In this document: positions 16,950 to 25,312 of the stretch, one piece after another
Numbering within the stretch: position 1 is the stretch's first letter
How the letters are laid out: every line of letters begins with the position of its first letter
Origin: Bradyrhizobium sp. JYMT SZCCT0180
GTDB taxonomy: Bacteria; Pseudomonadota; Alphaproteobacteria; Rhizobiales; Xanthobacteraceae
Length of the DNA stretch: 64,000 bases
Assembly (NCBI RefSeq): GCF_018130165.1
Contig: NZ_JAFCLZ010000015.1
Location: forward strand, 124,001-188,000
Direction: 5' to 3'
Program-made: the position numbers and the translations under genes
The notes under the pieces: generated by a model
Told to the model about the DNA's origin: nothing
What the model saw: only the letters and a program-made list of their open reading frames with translations
The model's database searches: none

Positions 16950-17459
16950 CTATCTGATTTTCGGCGACGTCTCGAAATTCGCCTGCGTGTCCTGCGTATG
17001 CAGGTGCTTCAGCTTTCCGCCATCCTCGATCAGATAAAAATGGTTTCCGACGATACCCTTTTCGTTGCGGGCGCCGCGAAACACGATCATCCGGCTGTTG
17101 GCGCGGCTGACGACGGGATCGAAATCATCTGATACCTCGTGCCAGCCGGAGACCGTGAACAGCTCGACGATCTTGCCGGTGCGCGCATCGAGCAATGTGG
17201 GCGCGACGCAGCTCGAGCCGCAGGGCAGCTTGACCACGATGTAGCGGCCGGCCGCATCGATCTTCCCGTCGTCGGCGGCCGCCAGAAAGGTCTCGCGGCG
17301 GGCGCGCAGGTCCGGCGTCGCCAGGCGCGGTTTTGCGACTTTGCCGGTGTAGACCTTGGCCGGATGGTCCGCGAATTTGGGTGGTGCTTCAGCATGCGCC
17401 GGCATGGTGAGGGAGGCCAGCGCGATCGCGGCGGCTACGGCGCACAGCAGGGCGTTCAT
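16950..17459 (-). CDS. Secreted hypothetical protein (periplasmic, Cys pair)
   Basis: 169 residues from the ATG at 17459, with GAGA in the SD position and a clear signal peptide (MNALLCAVAAAIALASLTMPAHA). A second ATG at 17471 is possible. The mature protein has DAAGRYIVVKLPCGSSCVAP, with a CGSSC motif that may form a disulfide, then LLDARTGKIVELFTVSGW and SRMIVFRGARNEKGIVGNHFYLIEDGGKLKHL, suggesting a small beta-propeller-like or WD-like fold. I do not recognise the family by name. It lies downstream of the terminator of the GCG_CRPN-type gene, so it is a separate transcript. Confidence 0.65.
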   Translation of the reverse strand: MNALLCAVAAAIALASLTMPAHAEAPPKFADHPAKVYTGKVAKPRLATPDLRARRETFLAAADDGKIDAAGRYIVVKLPCGSSCVAPTLLDARTGKIVELFTVSGWHEVSDDFDPVVSRANSRMIVFRGARNEKGIVGNHFYLIEDGGKLKHLHTQDTQANFETSPKIR

Positions 17460-17527
17460 GGATTCTCGCATGGAAACGGTTACGCCGTTTCGTCTGCGCA
17501 ACAAGCCGCTACGTTCAATGCCCAAAT

Positions 17528-17555
17528 AAAAAGCCCCGCCGGAGCGGGGCTTTTT
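17528..17555 (-). terminator. Rho-independent terminator
   Basis: A GC-rich stem AAAAAGCCCCGCC / GGAGCGGGGCTTTTT with a tiny loop is flanked by A-runs and T-runs, so it can work in either direction. It lies 15 bases beyond the stop of the GCG_CRPN-type gene and is best read as its terminator. Confidence 0.9.
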
Positions 17556-17569
17556 CGTATCAAGGGGGA

Positions 17570-17833
17570 TCAGAAAGGACGGCAACGTCCACCACGCCAC
17601 GCGAAGCCGGGGCCGCAGCCGCGGCCAGGCCGCACCACCACAACCGGCTCCCGTACAACCACGCGCGGGGCGACGTAGACCGGACGCGGGGCGACATAAA
17701 CGCGGCCGACGCTGCGGACGCATGCGCCATACGGACCGCGATGCCAGCCGGGGCCGCATCCGCCTGCGGCATTCGCCGCGCTGAAGCTCGCAAACGAGGC
17801 TGCGACCAAGACTGCAGCGAAAAGGTACTTCAT
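17570..17833 (-). CDS. Secreted GCG_CRPN-type small protein
   Basis: 87 residues. A signal peptide (MKYLFAAVLVAASFASFSAANA) is followed by AGGCGPGWHRGPYGACV, the GCG-x-x-x-(H)R-G-P-x-G-x-C pattern that marks the GCG_CRPN prefix family of Bradyrhizobiaceae, then a Val/Arg/Pro spacer of imperfect YVAPR repeats and a second GCGPGFAWRGGRC motif. Four Cys in two C...C pairs suggest disulfides. A proper terminator follows (17528-17555). Function unknown; the family is an envelope or secreted one. Confidence 0.82.
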   Translation of the reverse strand: MKYLFAAVLVAASFASFSAANAAGGCGPGWHRGPYGACVRSVGRVYVAPRPVYVAPRVVVREPVVVVRPGRGCGPGFAWRGGRCRPF

Positions 17834-18015
17834 GTTTTCTCCCGATTTTTAGCCGCCATGCGGCGCGGTTCCGAACCTAGTCACGGAGACCTGAATAGAA
17901 AATGAATGTTGTTGATTCGTGAAACAGCAGCAAGAAATTGCCGGTTGAGCTGCGGTCACATTCTCGTTGCCGCGCCTCATTTGGGGCCAATTCGTAAACA
18001 AACGGGCTGCAGGAA

Positions 18016-18714
18016 TTAAGCTTCGCTCGGGCCGAACAGCGCCGCGAATCGCTTCTCGCCGTTGCGCGTGAAATTGACGACGCGGCTGCCCGGCGCGGTA
18101 TCGCGCGCGGCCCAGTTCAGTTCGGTGAAGCGGCTCATGACCGCCGCGCCCAACGTGCCGGCGAGGTGATGCCGCCGTTCGCTCCAGTCGAGGCAGGCCT
18201 TGCAAACCGGACGGCGCGGATGCGCCAGCGTATCGGCGTCGATCTGCAGCGCCTTTGCCATGAAGCGCTTGCCTTCACCGGTGAGTTCGATGGTCGCCTT
18301 GCTTTGCCGGACCAGCTTCTGCTTCTTCATGCTGTCGAGCATCTGCACGCCGAGATCGCCGGCGAGGTGGTCGTAGCAGATCCGCGCCCGGCGCAGCGCC
18401 GGCTCTTTCGGCCCGGTGCGCACACGCGTGTGACCGGCGCGTTCCGCAAGCCCCGCAAGGCCCTCGAGCACGCCGGCGACATCGGGATCGGTGAGGCGGT
18501 AGTAACGGTGCCGGCCCTGCTTCTCCTGCTCGATCAGGCCGCCGGCTTCCAGTTTGGCCAGATGCGAACTCGCCGTCTGCGGCGTGATCCCGGCCTCGTG
18601 CGCCAGCTCGGTCGCGGTCAGCGCGCGGCCCGTCATCAACCCGGTCAGCATGTTGGCGCGCGCGGGATCGCCGACCAGGGAGGCAACCATTGCGATGTCA
18701 GGGCCTGCTTTCAT
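18016..18714 (-). CDS. ArsR-family winged-helix transcriptional regulator
   Basis: 232 residues from the ATG at 18714. Residues about 1-85 form an ArsR-type winged helix (MVASLVGDPARANMLTGLM, ALTATELAHEAGITPQTASSHLAKLEAGGLIEQEKQGRHRYYRLT). The C-terminal ~140 residues are a second domain with CKACLDWSERRHHLAGTLGAAV, typical of long ArsR-like proteins in rhizobia; the C-x-x-C may bind metal or sense redox. It is divergent from the NIPSNAP-like gene, with a palindromic repeat in the intergenic space. Confidence 0.85.
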   Translation of the reverse strand: MKAGPDIAMVASLVGDPARANMLTGLMTGRALTATELAHEAGITPQTASSHLAKLEAGGLIEQEKQGRHRYYRLTDPDVAGVLEGLAGLAERAGHTRVRTGPKEPALRRARICYDHLAGDLGVQMLDSMKKQKLVRQSKATIELTGEGKRFMAKALQIDADTLAHPRRPVCKACLDWSERRHHLAGTLGAAVMSRFTELNWAARDTAPGSRVVNFTRNGEKRFAALFGPSEA

Positions 18715-18770
18715 AGTTCGATGATAGCCGAAGCATCGACGACGATCAAGCGGGTAGTGTTTGCCTCGAA

Positions 18771-18845
18771 CGTCATTGCGAGCGCAAAGCAATCCATCGC
18801 GCCACGTGCGGAGGCGTGGATTGCTTCGCTGCGCTCGCAATGACG
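18771..18845. repeat. Palindromic intergenic repeat, family A copy 2
   Basis: Same family as 8761-8838: arms CGTCATTGCGAGCGCAAAGC and complement GCTGCGCTCGCAATGACG. The left arm lacks a few bases compared with copy 1. It sits between two divergent start codons, which is unusual because it cannot be a 3' end here and may bring the promoters under its influence. Confidence 0.85.
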
Positions 18846-18867
18846 ACAACAAAGACCGGAGAACAAC

Positions 18868-19176
18868 ATGACCATCACCGTCTTCATCCGCTACCAGCTC
18901 GATCCGTTCAAGCGGGCGATGTTCGAGGAATATTCGAAAAACTGGCTCAGCATCATTCCGAAATGCGGCGGCGACCTGATCGGCTACTGGATGCCGCATG
19001 AGGGCACCAACAACATCGCCTTCGCGCTGATCTCGTTCGAGAGCCTCGCGGCCTACGAGAGCTATCGCGCACGGCTGCGCGCCGACAAGGAGGGCATGGC
19101 CAATTTTGGCTTCGCCGAGGCGAACCAGTTCATCCTCGCCGAAGAGCGCACGTTCCTGCGCAAGGTCGTGGCGTGA
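18868..19176 (+). CDS. NIPSNAP-family small protein
   Basis: 102 residues behind an SD GGAGAACAAC. Pattern TVFIRYQLDPFKRAMFEEYSKNW, LIGYWMPHEGTNNIAFALISFESLAAYESYRARLRAD fits the NIPSNAP ferredoxin-like fold (dimeric alpha/beta barrel). Expression probably relates to the divergent ArsR gene. The biochemical role of bacterial NIPSNAP proteins is mostly unknown. Confidence 0.82.
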   Translation: MTITVFIRYQLDPFKRAMFEEYSKNWLSIIPKCGGDLIGYWMPHEGTNNIAFALISFESLAAYESYRARLRADKEGMANFGFAEANQFILAEERTFLRKVVA

Positions 19177-19242
19177 ACGTCTGGCGGAGGGGGCGTCGCG
19201 TACCTATGTTGGCCGCGCCAACAAACAATTCGGGGAGTGACC

Positions 19243-20055
19243 ATGCTGACAACTGCTGACAAACGCGCCGCCTTCAAGAAGTTGCACGAGAGCGGCTGCT
19301 TCATCATTCCCAATCCGTTCGACGTCGGCAGCGCGAAGGCGTTGCAGCATCTCGGCTTCAAGGCGGTGGCGTCCACCAGCGCCGGGTTTGCCTGGGCCAT
19401 CGCCAAGGCCGACAACCGCGTCACCGTCGACGACGTCTGCGATCATCTTGCCGCCATCAGTGCGGCGGTCGACATTCCCGTCAACGCCGATTTCGAGGAC
19501 GGCTTTGCGCATGAGGCGGACAAGGTCGGCGTCAACGTCGCACGCGCGGTCAAGACCGGCATCGCCGGACTGTCGATCGAGGACTTCACCGGTGACAATT
19601 CCAAGCCGCTGTTCGAACGCGAGCTTGCCATCGATCGCATCAGGGCGGCGCGCCAGGCGATCGACGCCGATAATAGCGGCGTGCTGCTCACGGGCCGCTG
19701 CGAGGCGTTTCTGCGCGGGGTGAAGGATATGAAGCTCGTGATCGACCGGCTCACCGCTTATGCCGAAGCCGGCGCCGACGTCCTCTATGCGCCCGGCATC
19801 TCGACGCCGGAAGAGATTTCGACGGTCGTCAAAGCGGTCGCGCCAAGGCCGGTCAATCTCTTGGTCGGTGCGGCCGGTCCGTCGCTGAAAATTGCCGGCG
19901 ATCTCGGCGTGCGCCGTATCAGCGTCGGCGCTGCTCTGGCCCGCACGGCGTGGGCCGGCTTCATGAAGGCGTCGAAGGAGATGGCGGAGCAGGGCACATT
20001 CGCGGAGTTCGCCAACGGCTATCCCGGCGGCGAACTCAACAAGATGTTCAGCTGA
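19243..20055 (+). CDS. Isocitrate lyase/PEP mutase superfamily enzyme
   Basis: 270 residues from the ATG at 19243 with SD GGGGAG. A TIM-barrel of the PEP mutase family: PNPFDVGSAKALQHLGFKAVASTSAGFAWA, the metal-binding loop VNADFEDGFAHEADKV (D-F-E-D), GLSIEDFTGD, LTGRCEAFL and YAPGISTPEEI. The ICL signature K-K/R-C-G-H is missing, so isocitrate cleavage is unlikely; oxaloacetate hydrolase-, carboxyphosphonoenolpyruvate- or 2-methylisocitrate-like C-C or P-C chemistry is possible. Substrate unresolved. Confidence 0.85.
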   Translation: MLTTADKRAAFKKLHESGCFIIPNPFDVGSAKALQHLGFKAVASTSAGFAWAIAKADNRVTVDDVCDHLAAISAAVDIPVNADFEDGFAHEADKVGVNVARAVKTGIAGLSIEDFTGDNSKPLFERELAIDRIRAARQAIDADNSGVLLTGRCEAFLRGVKDMKLVIDRLTAYAEAGADVLYAPGISTPEEISTVVKAVAPRPVNLLVGAAGPSLKIAGDLGVRRISVGAALARTAWAGFMKASKEMAEQGTFAEFANGYPGGELNKMFS

Positions 20056-20082
20056 CACCCTCAAACAAAAACATCTTCAAAC

Positions 20083-20120
20083 AAAAAGCGCAGCGGGCGT
20101 AATGCCCGCTGCGCTGTCGT
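20083..20120. terminator. Bidirectional terminator between convergent genes
   Basis: An 11-bp perfect stem GCGCAGCGGGC / GCCCGCTGCGC (20088-20114) with loop GTAAT lies between the convergent genes ending at 20055 and 20156. An A-run precedes it, which is a T-run for the minus-strand transcript; on the plus side the T-run is weaker (TGTCGTTT). Confidence 0.75.
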
Positions 20121-20155
20121 TTCAGATCGTTCTCAGATCACTCTTGCTTCAGCCG

Positions 20156-20563
20156 TTACTGTTTGGCCGGTGCGTCGGCCGGAGCGGGCGGCGCCGCCGG
20201 CGAGGGCGCTGCCGGACGCGCCGGCGCGGCACCGGTGGTCATGCCGGGCTGGTTGTTGGACTTCGGCGTTACGTCACGCATGCCCGGAGGCGCCGCGGGG
20301 GTGGCCGGCTGCGTCTGCGCGGTCTGGCTGGACGGCGTGGTGCCGGCCTCGTTGACGCTGGTATTGTTCAGACCATAGAACAACGCACCCATCACGACGG
20401 CGATGGCAATCGCGAACATCGCGATCCTGGTGCCGCTGGCCGGACCCTCGGCGAGCTGCGGGTCGGCCTGTATCTCGTTGTCGAGACTGTTCATACGTGC
20501 CTGACGGCGGATTTCGTCTTCACTCAGATTGGCACGATACGGGTCGTTCGGATTGTAGGTCAT
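20156..20563 (-). CDS. Single-TM protein with Pro/Ala-rich tail
   Basis: 135 residues from the ATG at 20563 (SD GGAGGA 9 bases upstream). The N-terminal ~45 residues are polar (MTYNPNDPYRANLSEDEIRR), followed by one membrane helix (IAMFAIAIAVVMGALFYGL) and a C-terminal ~65-residue Pro/Ala/Thr-rich tail (PATPAAPPG...PAPADAPAKQ). The orientation would put the tail in the periplasm. Conserved in Bradyrhizobium-like genomes to my recollection; no known function. Confidence 0.65.
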   Translation of the reverse strand: MTYNPNDPYRANLSEDEIRRQARMNSLDNEIQADPQLAEGPASGTRIAMFAIAIAVVMGALFYGLNNTSVNEAGTTPSSQTAQTQPATPAAPPGMRDVTPKSNNQPGMTTGAAPARPAAPSPAAPPAPADAPAKQ

Positions 20564-20724
20564 CAATCAGTTCCTCCGTTAGAACCCCAAAGTGTTTAGC
20601 GGAGATACAATGGCTGGCGCGGCCGGATGTTCCGCGTCAATCTTGCAACCGGTTAATGATGGAACCGTGATTCGCGGGTTCCATCGAACCACGAGGGTGC
20701 GACGAGGCTGCATAAGAGGTTGCC

Positions 20725-21366
20725 ATGTGGGCCCTGCCGCCCAGCGATACCGTGCTGCACCTGTTGTCTTATGTGGCGCTGACCGCGCAGGCGATGACGG
20801 CCGCGCTGGCCGCCGGGCGCCGCAGCATGGATTGGGCCGGCGTATGCATGCTGGGCTGCATTACTGCGCTCGGCGGCGGAACCATCCGTGACGTGCTGCT
20901 CGGGCACTATCCGCTGGTCTGGGTGAAGAACCCGTCCTACCTGGCGCTGACCGCGATCGCGGCTTTCGCGACCATCCTGATTGCGCGCCATGTGCACCGG
21001 CTCAACCTCGCATTCCTGGTGCTGGACGCGATCGGCCTTGTGGTGTTCACGATGGCCGGCTGCGATGTCGCCCGGCAAGTCGGCGCGCCGCTGCCGATCG
21101 TGATCGTCGCCGGCATGATCACGGGCTGCGCCGGCGGCGTGCTGCGCGACATCCTCTGCAACGACGTGCCGCTGCTGTTTCGCTCCGAACTCTACGCCAG
21201 CGTCTCCGTCGTCACCGGGCTGTTCTACGTCACCGCGTTCGGGTTGCAGTTGAATCACGAACTCTGGACCGGATTGACCTTCGCGCTCGGGCTGACGCTG
21301 CGGCTGCTCGCGATCCGCTACAAATGGGAAATGCCGAAATTCGTCTTCGGCGGCGATCAGCACTGA
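20725..21366 (+). CDS. TRIC-family (YicG/UPF0126) cation channel protein
   Basis: 213 residues with seven hydrophobic segments. The two pseudo-repeats of the family are visible: ITALGGGTIRDVLLGHYPLVWV and MITGCAGGVLRDILCNDVPLLF, each with the G-G-x-x-R-D hinge. Prokaryotic TRIC homologues are trimeric monovalent cation channels of the inner membrane; the RD motif lies at the pore kink. Monocistronic; upstream AGAGG serves as a weak SD. Confidence 0.88.
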   Translation: MWALPPSDTVLHLLSYVALTAQAMTAALAAGRRSMDWAGVCMLGCITALGGGTIRDVLLGHYPLVWVKNPSYLALTAIAAFATILIARHVHRLNLAFLVLDAIGLVVFTMAGCDVARQVGAPLPIVIVAGMITGCAGGVLRDILCNDVPLLFRSELYASVSVVTGLFYVTAFGLQLNHELWTGLTFALGLTLRLLAIRYKWEMPKFVFGGDQH

Positions 21367-21692
21367 CCGACGAACGCAGCGCACCATAACGCTTCAGCGA
21401 GAATCGCCTGCAGCCAAGGCGGCCTGGGGCGTTATCCCCAAACGCAGGGCAAGCGGCCACGTCATGCCGTTTCGTGCCGGGGCGGTCCGGCGACACAAAG
21501 TGAAACCGGCCGGCGTTCTTCCCGGCACGAAATTGCGATCTTTGATCGCGCGGCTGCCTTGCCCAGATTTGTGGTGCGGGAAGCGGAAAATCCGACATAG
21601 ACTGGTTCTAAGAAGTTCTGACGCCTACATAAAACACAGCCTTGCTCAGAAATCGTCTTGGCGATCGAAGCGGCTGGCAAAAGAGGGCTTAA
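21367..21692. other. Non-coding leader region before indolepyruvate oxidoreductase
   Basis: 326 bases between the TRIC gene and the next start. No frame here has family similarity or good codon composition. A weak hairpin around GGGGCGTTATCCCC (21427-21440) is seen. The promoter of the large oxidoreductase gene presumably lies here; I cannot point to convincing -35/-10 boxes. Confidence 0.5.
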
Positions 21693-24600
21693 ATGGGAAT
21701 CAACCAGGGTCCGATCAGTCTCGATCAGAAATACACCCAGGGAAGCGGCCACGTCTTCCTGACCGGCATCCAGGCGCTGGTGCGGCTGCCGATGGCGCAG
21801 ATCCGCCGCGACCGCGCCGCGGGGCTGAACACCGCCGGCTTCATTTCAGGCTATCGCGGCTCGCCGCTTGGCGGCTACGACCAGCAGCTGTTCGCCGCCC
21901 GCAAGCATCTCGAGCAATACAACATCAAATTCCAGCCCGGCGTGAACGAGGATCTCGCCGCCACCGCGGTCTGGGGCTCGCAGCAGCTCAATCTGTCGCC
22001 CGGCGCCAACTATGATGGCGTGGTCGGTATCTGGTACGGCAAAGGCCCCGGCGTCGATCGCTGCGGCGACGTGTTCCGACACGGCAACGCGGCAGGCTCG
22101 GCCAAGAACGGCGGCGTGCTGGTTCTCGCGGGCGACGACCACGGCGCCAAATCCTCCACCGTGCCGCATCAGTCGGACCATGCCTTCATGTCGGCGCTGA
22201 TGCCGTATCTGTATCCCTCCAGCATCCATGAAATGATCGAGATGGGTCTGCTGGGTATCGCGATGTCGCGCTACAGCGGATGCTGGGTCGGCATGAAGGT
22301 GATCACCGAGACGGTGGAAACCACCGCCGAGATCGATCTCACCGACGAGATGACGCCGTTCGTGATCCCGACCGATTTCGAACTGCCGGAGGGCGGCCTC
22401 AATCTGCGCTGGCCCGATGACCGCTTTGCGCAGGACCGCCGCCTGCAGGACTACAAGGGTTTTGCCGCGATCGCCTTTGCCCGCGCCAACAAGGTCAACC
22501 GCGTCACCATGGATTCGCCGAACGCGCGCTACGGCATCATGGCGTCAGGCAAGAGCTACGAGGATATCAGGCAGGCGCTGCGCGAGCTCGGCATCACGCC
22601 GGAAGTCGCCGCCAAGATTGGTCTCAGACTCTACAAGATCGGCATGCCCTGGCCGCTCGAGCCGGAAGGCGTCAGGCAATTCGCTGTCGGCCTCGAAGAA
22701 ATCTTCATCATCGAAGAGCGCCGCGAGATCGTCGAAAATCAAGTGAAGCAGGAGCTGTTCAACTGGCGCGACGATGTCCGTCCCCGCATCATCGGCAAGA
22801 TGGACGACCACGACAAGCGCTTCCTCCCCTTTGCCGAAGAGCTCAGCGTCGCCTCGCTGGCGAGCTCGCTGACCGAACGGCTGCTTCGACTTAACCTCAA
22901 TCCCGAAATCGCAGCACAACTCCGCGCCAAGGCCGACTGGTTCAACGGCCGGCAGGCAACGCAGATGCAGGCGGTGGCGCCGATCACCCGCACCCCGTAT
23001 TTCTGTTCGGGCTGCCCGCACAACACGTCGACAAAAGTGCCGGAAGGCAGCCGCGCCTTTGCCGGCATCGGCTGCCACTTCATGGCGCTGTGGATGGACC
23101 GCTCGACCGAGACGTTCACCCATATGGGCGGCGAGGGCGTGCCCTGGGTCGGCGTCGCGCCCTTCACCAAGGAAGAGCACGTGTTCGCCAACCTCGGCGA
23201 CGGCACCTATTTCCATTCCGGCAGCCTCGCGATCCGCCAGGCGGTCGCCTCCGGCGCCAACATCACCTACAAGATCCTCTATAACGACGCGACCGCGATG
23301 ACCGGCGGCCAGCATGTCGACGGCGAATTGTCGCCGCAGCAGATCACCTTCCAGCTTCACGCCGAAGGCATCCGCGAAATCTACCTGGTCTCGGAAAATC
23401 CCGACGCCTATCCGGCTGGCGAAATCGCGCCCGGCGTCAAGACCTCGCATCGCGACGAGCTCGACACCGTCCAGAAGACGCTGCGCAAGGTGAAGGGCGC
23501 CTCCGCGATCGTGTTCGTGCAGACCTGCGCCGCCGAAAAGCGCCGTCGCCGCAAAAGGGGAACGCTGGAAGATCCGGCGCGCCGCGTCATGATCAATCCG
23601 GCGGTCTGCGAAGGCTGCGGCGACTGCTCGGTGCAGTCGAACTGCATCTCGGTCGAGCCGCTGGAGACGGAGCTCGGACGCAAGCGCACCATCAACCAGT
23701 CGACCTGCAACAAGGATTATTCCTGCCTGAAGGGCTTTTGCCCGTCCTTCGTCACCATCGACGGCGGCAAGATGCGCAAACGCGCGCCGGCCGGCGTCGG
23801 CGATATCGGCGAACTGCCGGAGCCTGCCTCGAGGCCGACGCTGGAGCGGCCCTACAACGTCGCCGTTGGCGGCGTCGGCGGCACCGGCGTGCTGACCATC
23901 GGTGCATTACTCGGCATGGCCGCGCATATCGAGGGCAAGGCCAGCATGATCCTCGACATGTCCGGCCTCGCCCAAAAGGGCGGCGCGGTGCTGAGCCATG
24001 TACGTCTGTCCGAACACACTGCCGACGTCACCTGTTCGCGCATCGTCACCGGCACCGCCGATCTCGTGCTGGCGGCCGACGAGGTGGTGGCCGTCTCCAA
24101 GGAAACCATCACGCTCTGCGAATCCGGCCGCACCACCGGGATCATCAACACCCACCTCATTCCGATCGCCGACTTCATCCTCAACCGCGATTTCAATTTC
24201 CAGGCCCGCAAGGTCAACCACGTGCTGGAAACCGCGCTGCGCAAGGATTCGTCGTTCTTCGATTTCACAAAACCTGCCGAAATGCTGCTCGGCGATTCCA
24301 TCGCCACCAACATGATGATGATGGGCTTTGCCTATCAGAAGGGCCTGCTGCCGCTCTCGGCGAAAGCCATCGAGCAGGCGATCGAGGTCAACGGCGTCGC
24401 GATCAAGCTGAACATCCAGGCGTTCCAGCTTGGACGTCTCGCCGCACATGACCCCGCAAAGCTGATCGCGATGATGAAGGATCAGGACGGGAGTGTCGCA
24501 CCCAAGACGCTGGATGCGATGTCGCTCGACGAGATCATCGCCCACCGCAGCAACCTGTTGACCGAATATCAGGACGCCAGACTCGCTGCCCGTTATCAGG

Positions 24601-25184
24601 CGCTGGTCAAGAAGGTCCGCGACGCCGCCATCGATGGCGGTTACGACGAGGCGTTGCCGCGTGCGGTCGCGATCAACTATGCAAAGCTGCTCGCCTACAA
24701 GGACGAGTACGAAGTCGCGCGGCTCTATACCGACGGCCGCTTCGAAAAGCAGCTCCGCGACCAGTTCGAGGGCGATTTCAAGTTCAGCTTCAACCTCGCG
24801 CCGCCGATCCTCGGTGGCGGCCTCGATGCGCTGGGCCGGCCGAAGAAGCGCGCGTTTGGCGCGTGGATGATGCCGGTGTTCAGGATGCTCGCGAAGATGA
24901 AGGGCCTGCGCGGTACTTCGTTCGACATCTTCGGCCACAGCGCCGACCGCAAGATGGAGCGCGATCTGATCGCCGGCTATGAGAAGGACGTCGCAACCGT
25001 GCTCGGCCTGCTGTCGCCGCTCACGCTCGATACCGCGGTCGAAATCCTCTCGCTGCCCGACCGCATCCGCGGCTACGGCCCGGTCAAGGAAAAGGCCGTG
25101 CACGACGCCAAGGCGCGCTACACGCAACTCGCCGCCGACCTCGTCAGCCCGCCGCCCGCGCCGCGGCAGATCGCGGCGGAGTAG
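21693..25184 (+). CDS. Indolepyruvate:ferredoxin oxidoreductase family protein (fused subunits)
   Basis: 1163 residues. The enzyme class oxidatively decarboxylates arylpyruvates to aryl-acetyl-CoA with TPP and ferredoxin, in the cytosol. Order seen: N-terminal pyrimidine-binding region (GFISGYRGSPLGGYDQQL, DDHGAKSSTVPHQSDHA), TPP-binding part with ANLGDGTYFHSGSLAIRQA and YNDATAMTGGQ, a Cys cluster CSGCPHN plus a ferredoxin-like segment CEGCGDCSVQSNC and CNKDYSCLKGFCP for Fe-S clusters, then the gamma-like domain (AVGGVGGTGVLTIGALLGMAAH, DMSGLAQKGGAV). This single-chain form corresponds to IorA+IorB of archaea and is common in alphaproteobacteria. SD AGAGGG. Catabolism of aromatic amino acids is the usual role. 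Confidence 0.9.
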   Translation: MGINQGPISLDQKYTQGSGHVFLTGIQALVRLPMAQIRRDRAAGLNTAGFISGYRGSPLGGYDQQLFAARKHLEQYNIKFQPGVNEDLAATAVWGSQQLNLSPGANYDGVVGIWYGKGPGVDRCGDVFRHGNAAGSAKNGGVLVLAGDDHGAKSSTVPHQSDHAFMSALMPYLYPSSIHEMIEMGLLGIAMSRYSGCWVGMKVITETVETTAEIDLTDEMTPFVIPTDFELPEGGLNLRWPDDRFAQDRRLQDYKGFAAIAFARANKVNRVTMDSPNARYGIMASGKSYEDIRQALRELGITPEVAAKIGLRLYKIGMPWPLEPEGVRQFAVGLEEIFIIEERREIVENQVKQELFNWRDDVRPRIIGKMDDHDKRFLPFAEELSVASLASSLTERLLRLNLNPEIAAQLRAKADWFNGRQATQMQAVAPITRTPYFCSGCPHNTSTKVPEGSRAFAGIGCHFMALWMDRSTETFTHMGGEGVPWVGVAPFTKEEHVFANLGDGTYFHSGSLAIRQAVASGANITYKILYNDATAMTGGQHVDGELSPQQITFQLHAEGIREIYLVSENPDAYPAGEIAPGVKTSHRDELDTVQKTLRKVKGASAIVFVQTCAAEKRRRRKRGTLEDPARRVMINPAVCEGCGDCSVQSNCISVEPLETELGRKRTINQSTCNKDYSCLKGFCPSFVTIDGGKMRKRAPAGVGDIGELPEPASRPTLERPYNVAVGGVGGTGVLTIGALLGMAAHIEGKASMILDMSGLAQKGGAVLSHVRLSEHTADVTCSRIVTGTADLVLAADEVVAVSKETITLCESGRTTGIINTHLIPIADFILNRDFNFQARKVNHVLETALRKDSSFFDFTKPAEMLLGDSIATNMMMMGFAYQKGLLPLSAKAIEQAIEVNGVAIKLNIQAFQLGRLAAHDPAKLIAMMKDQDGSVAPKTLDAMSLDEIIAHRSNLLTEYQDARLAARYQALVKKVRDAAIDGGYDEALPRAVAINYAKLLAYKDEYEVARLYTDGRFEKQLRDQFEGDFKFSFNLAPPILGGGLDALGRPKKRAFGAWMMPVFRMLAKMKGLRGTSFDIFGHSADRKMERDLIAGYEKDVATVLGLLSPLTLDTAVEILSLPDRIRGYGPVKEKAVHDAKARYTQLAADLVSPPPAPRQIAAE

Positions 25185-25192
25185 GGACCAAA

Positions 25193-25288
25193 CTTCGTAG
25201 GGTGGGCAAAGGCGCACTTGCGCCGTGCCCACCGCCCAGCATTCTGCTCGCGATGGTGGGCACGCTTCGCTTTGCCCACCCTACGAAG
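25193..25288. repeat. Palindromic intergenic repeat, family B copy 3
   Basis: Outer arms CTTCGTAGGGTGGGCAAAGG and the complement ending CCACCCTACGAAG are perfect over the first 18 bases. The inner left hairpin GGCGCACTTGCGCC also pairs. It separates the oxidoreductase gene (+) from the MocR gene (-), at the 3' ends of both. Confidence 0.88.
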
Positions 25289-25312
25289 GCTCCGCTTGTG
25301 GGGCGTTCAGCT

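Noticed and set aside
16616..16957. Other open frames over the Arg/Trp repeat gene
   Set aside because: The triplet-rich repeats keep several frames open; only the frame with the Tat signal and SD is supported.
17460..17759. N-terminal extension of the 16950-17459 gene across the terminator
   Set aside because: The extension is Arg/Pro-rich and crosses both the terminator and the GCG_CRPN-type gene; the signal peptide starts at 17459.
23907..25232. 441-codon antisense frame inside the indolepyruvate oxidoreductase gene
   Set aside because: No motif, and the oxidoreductase is complete on the plus strand.
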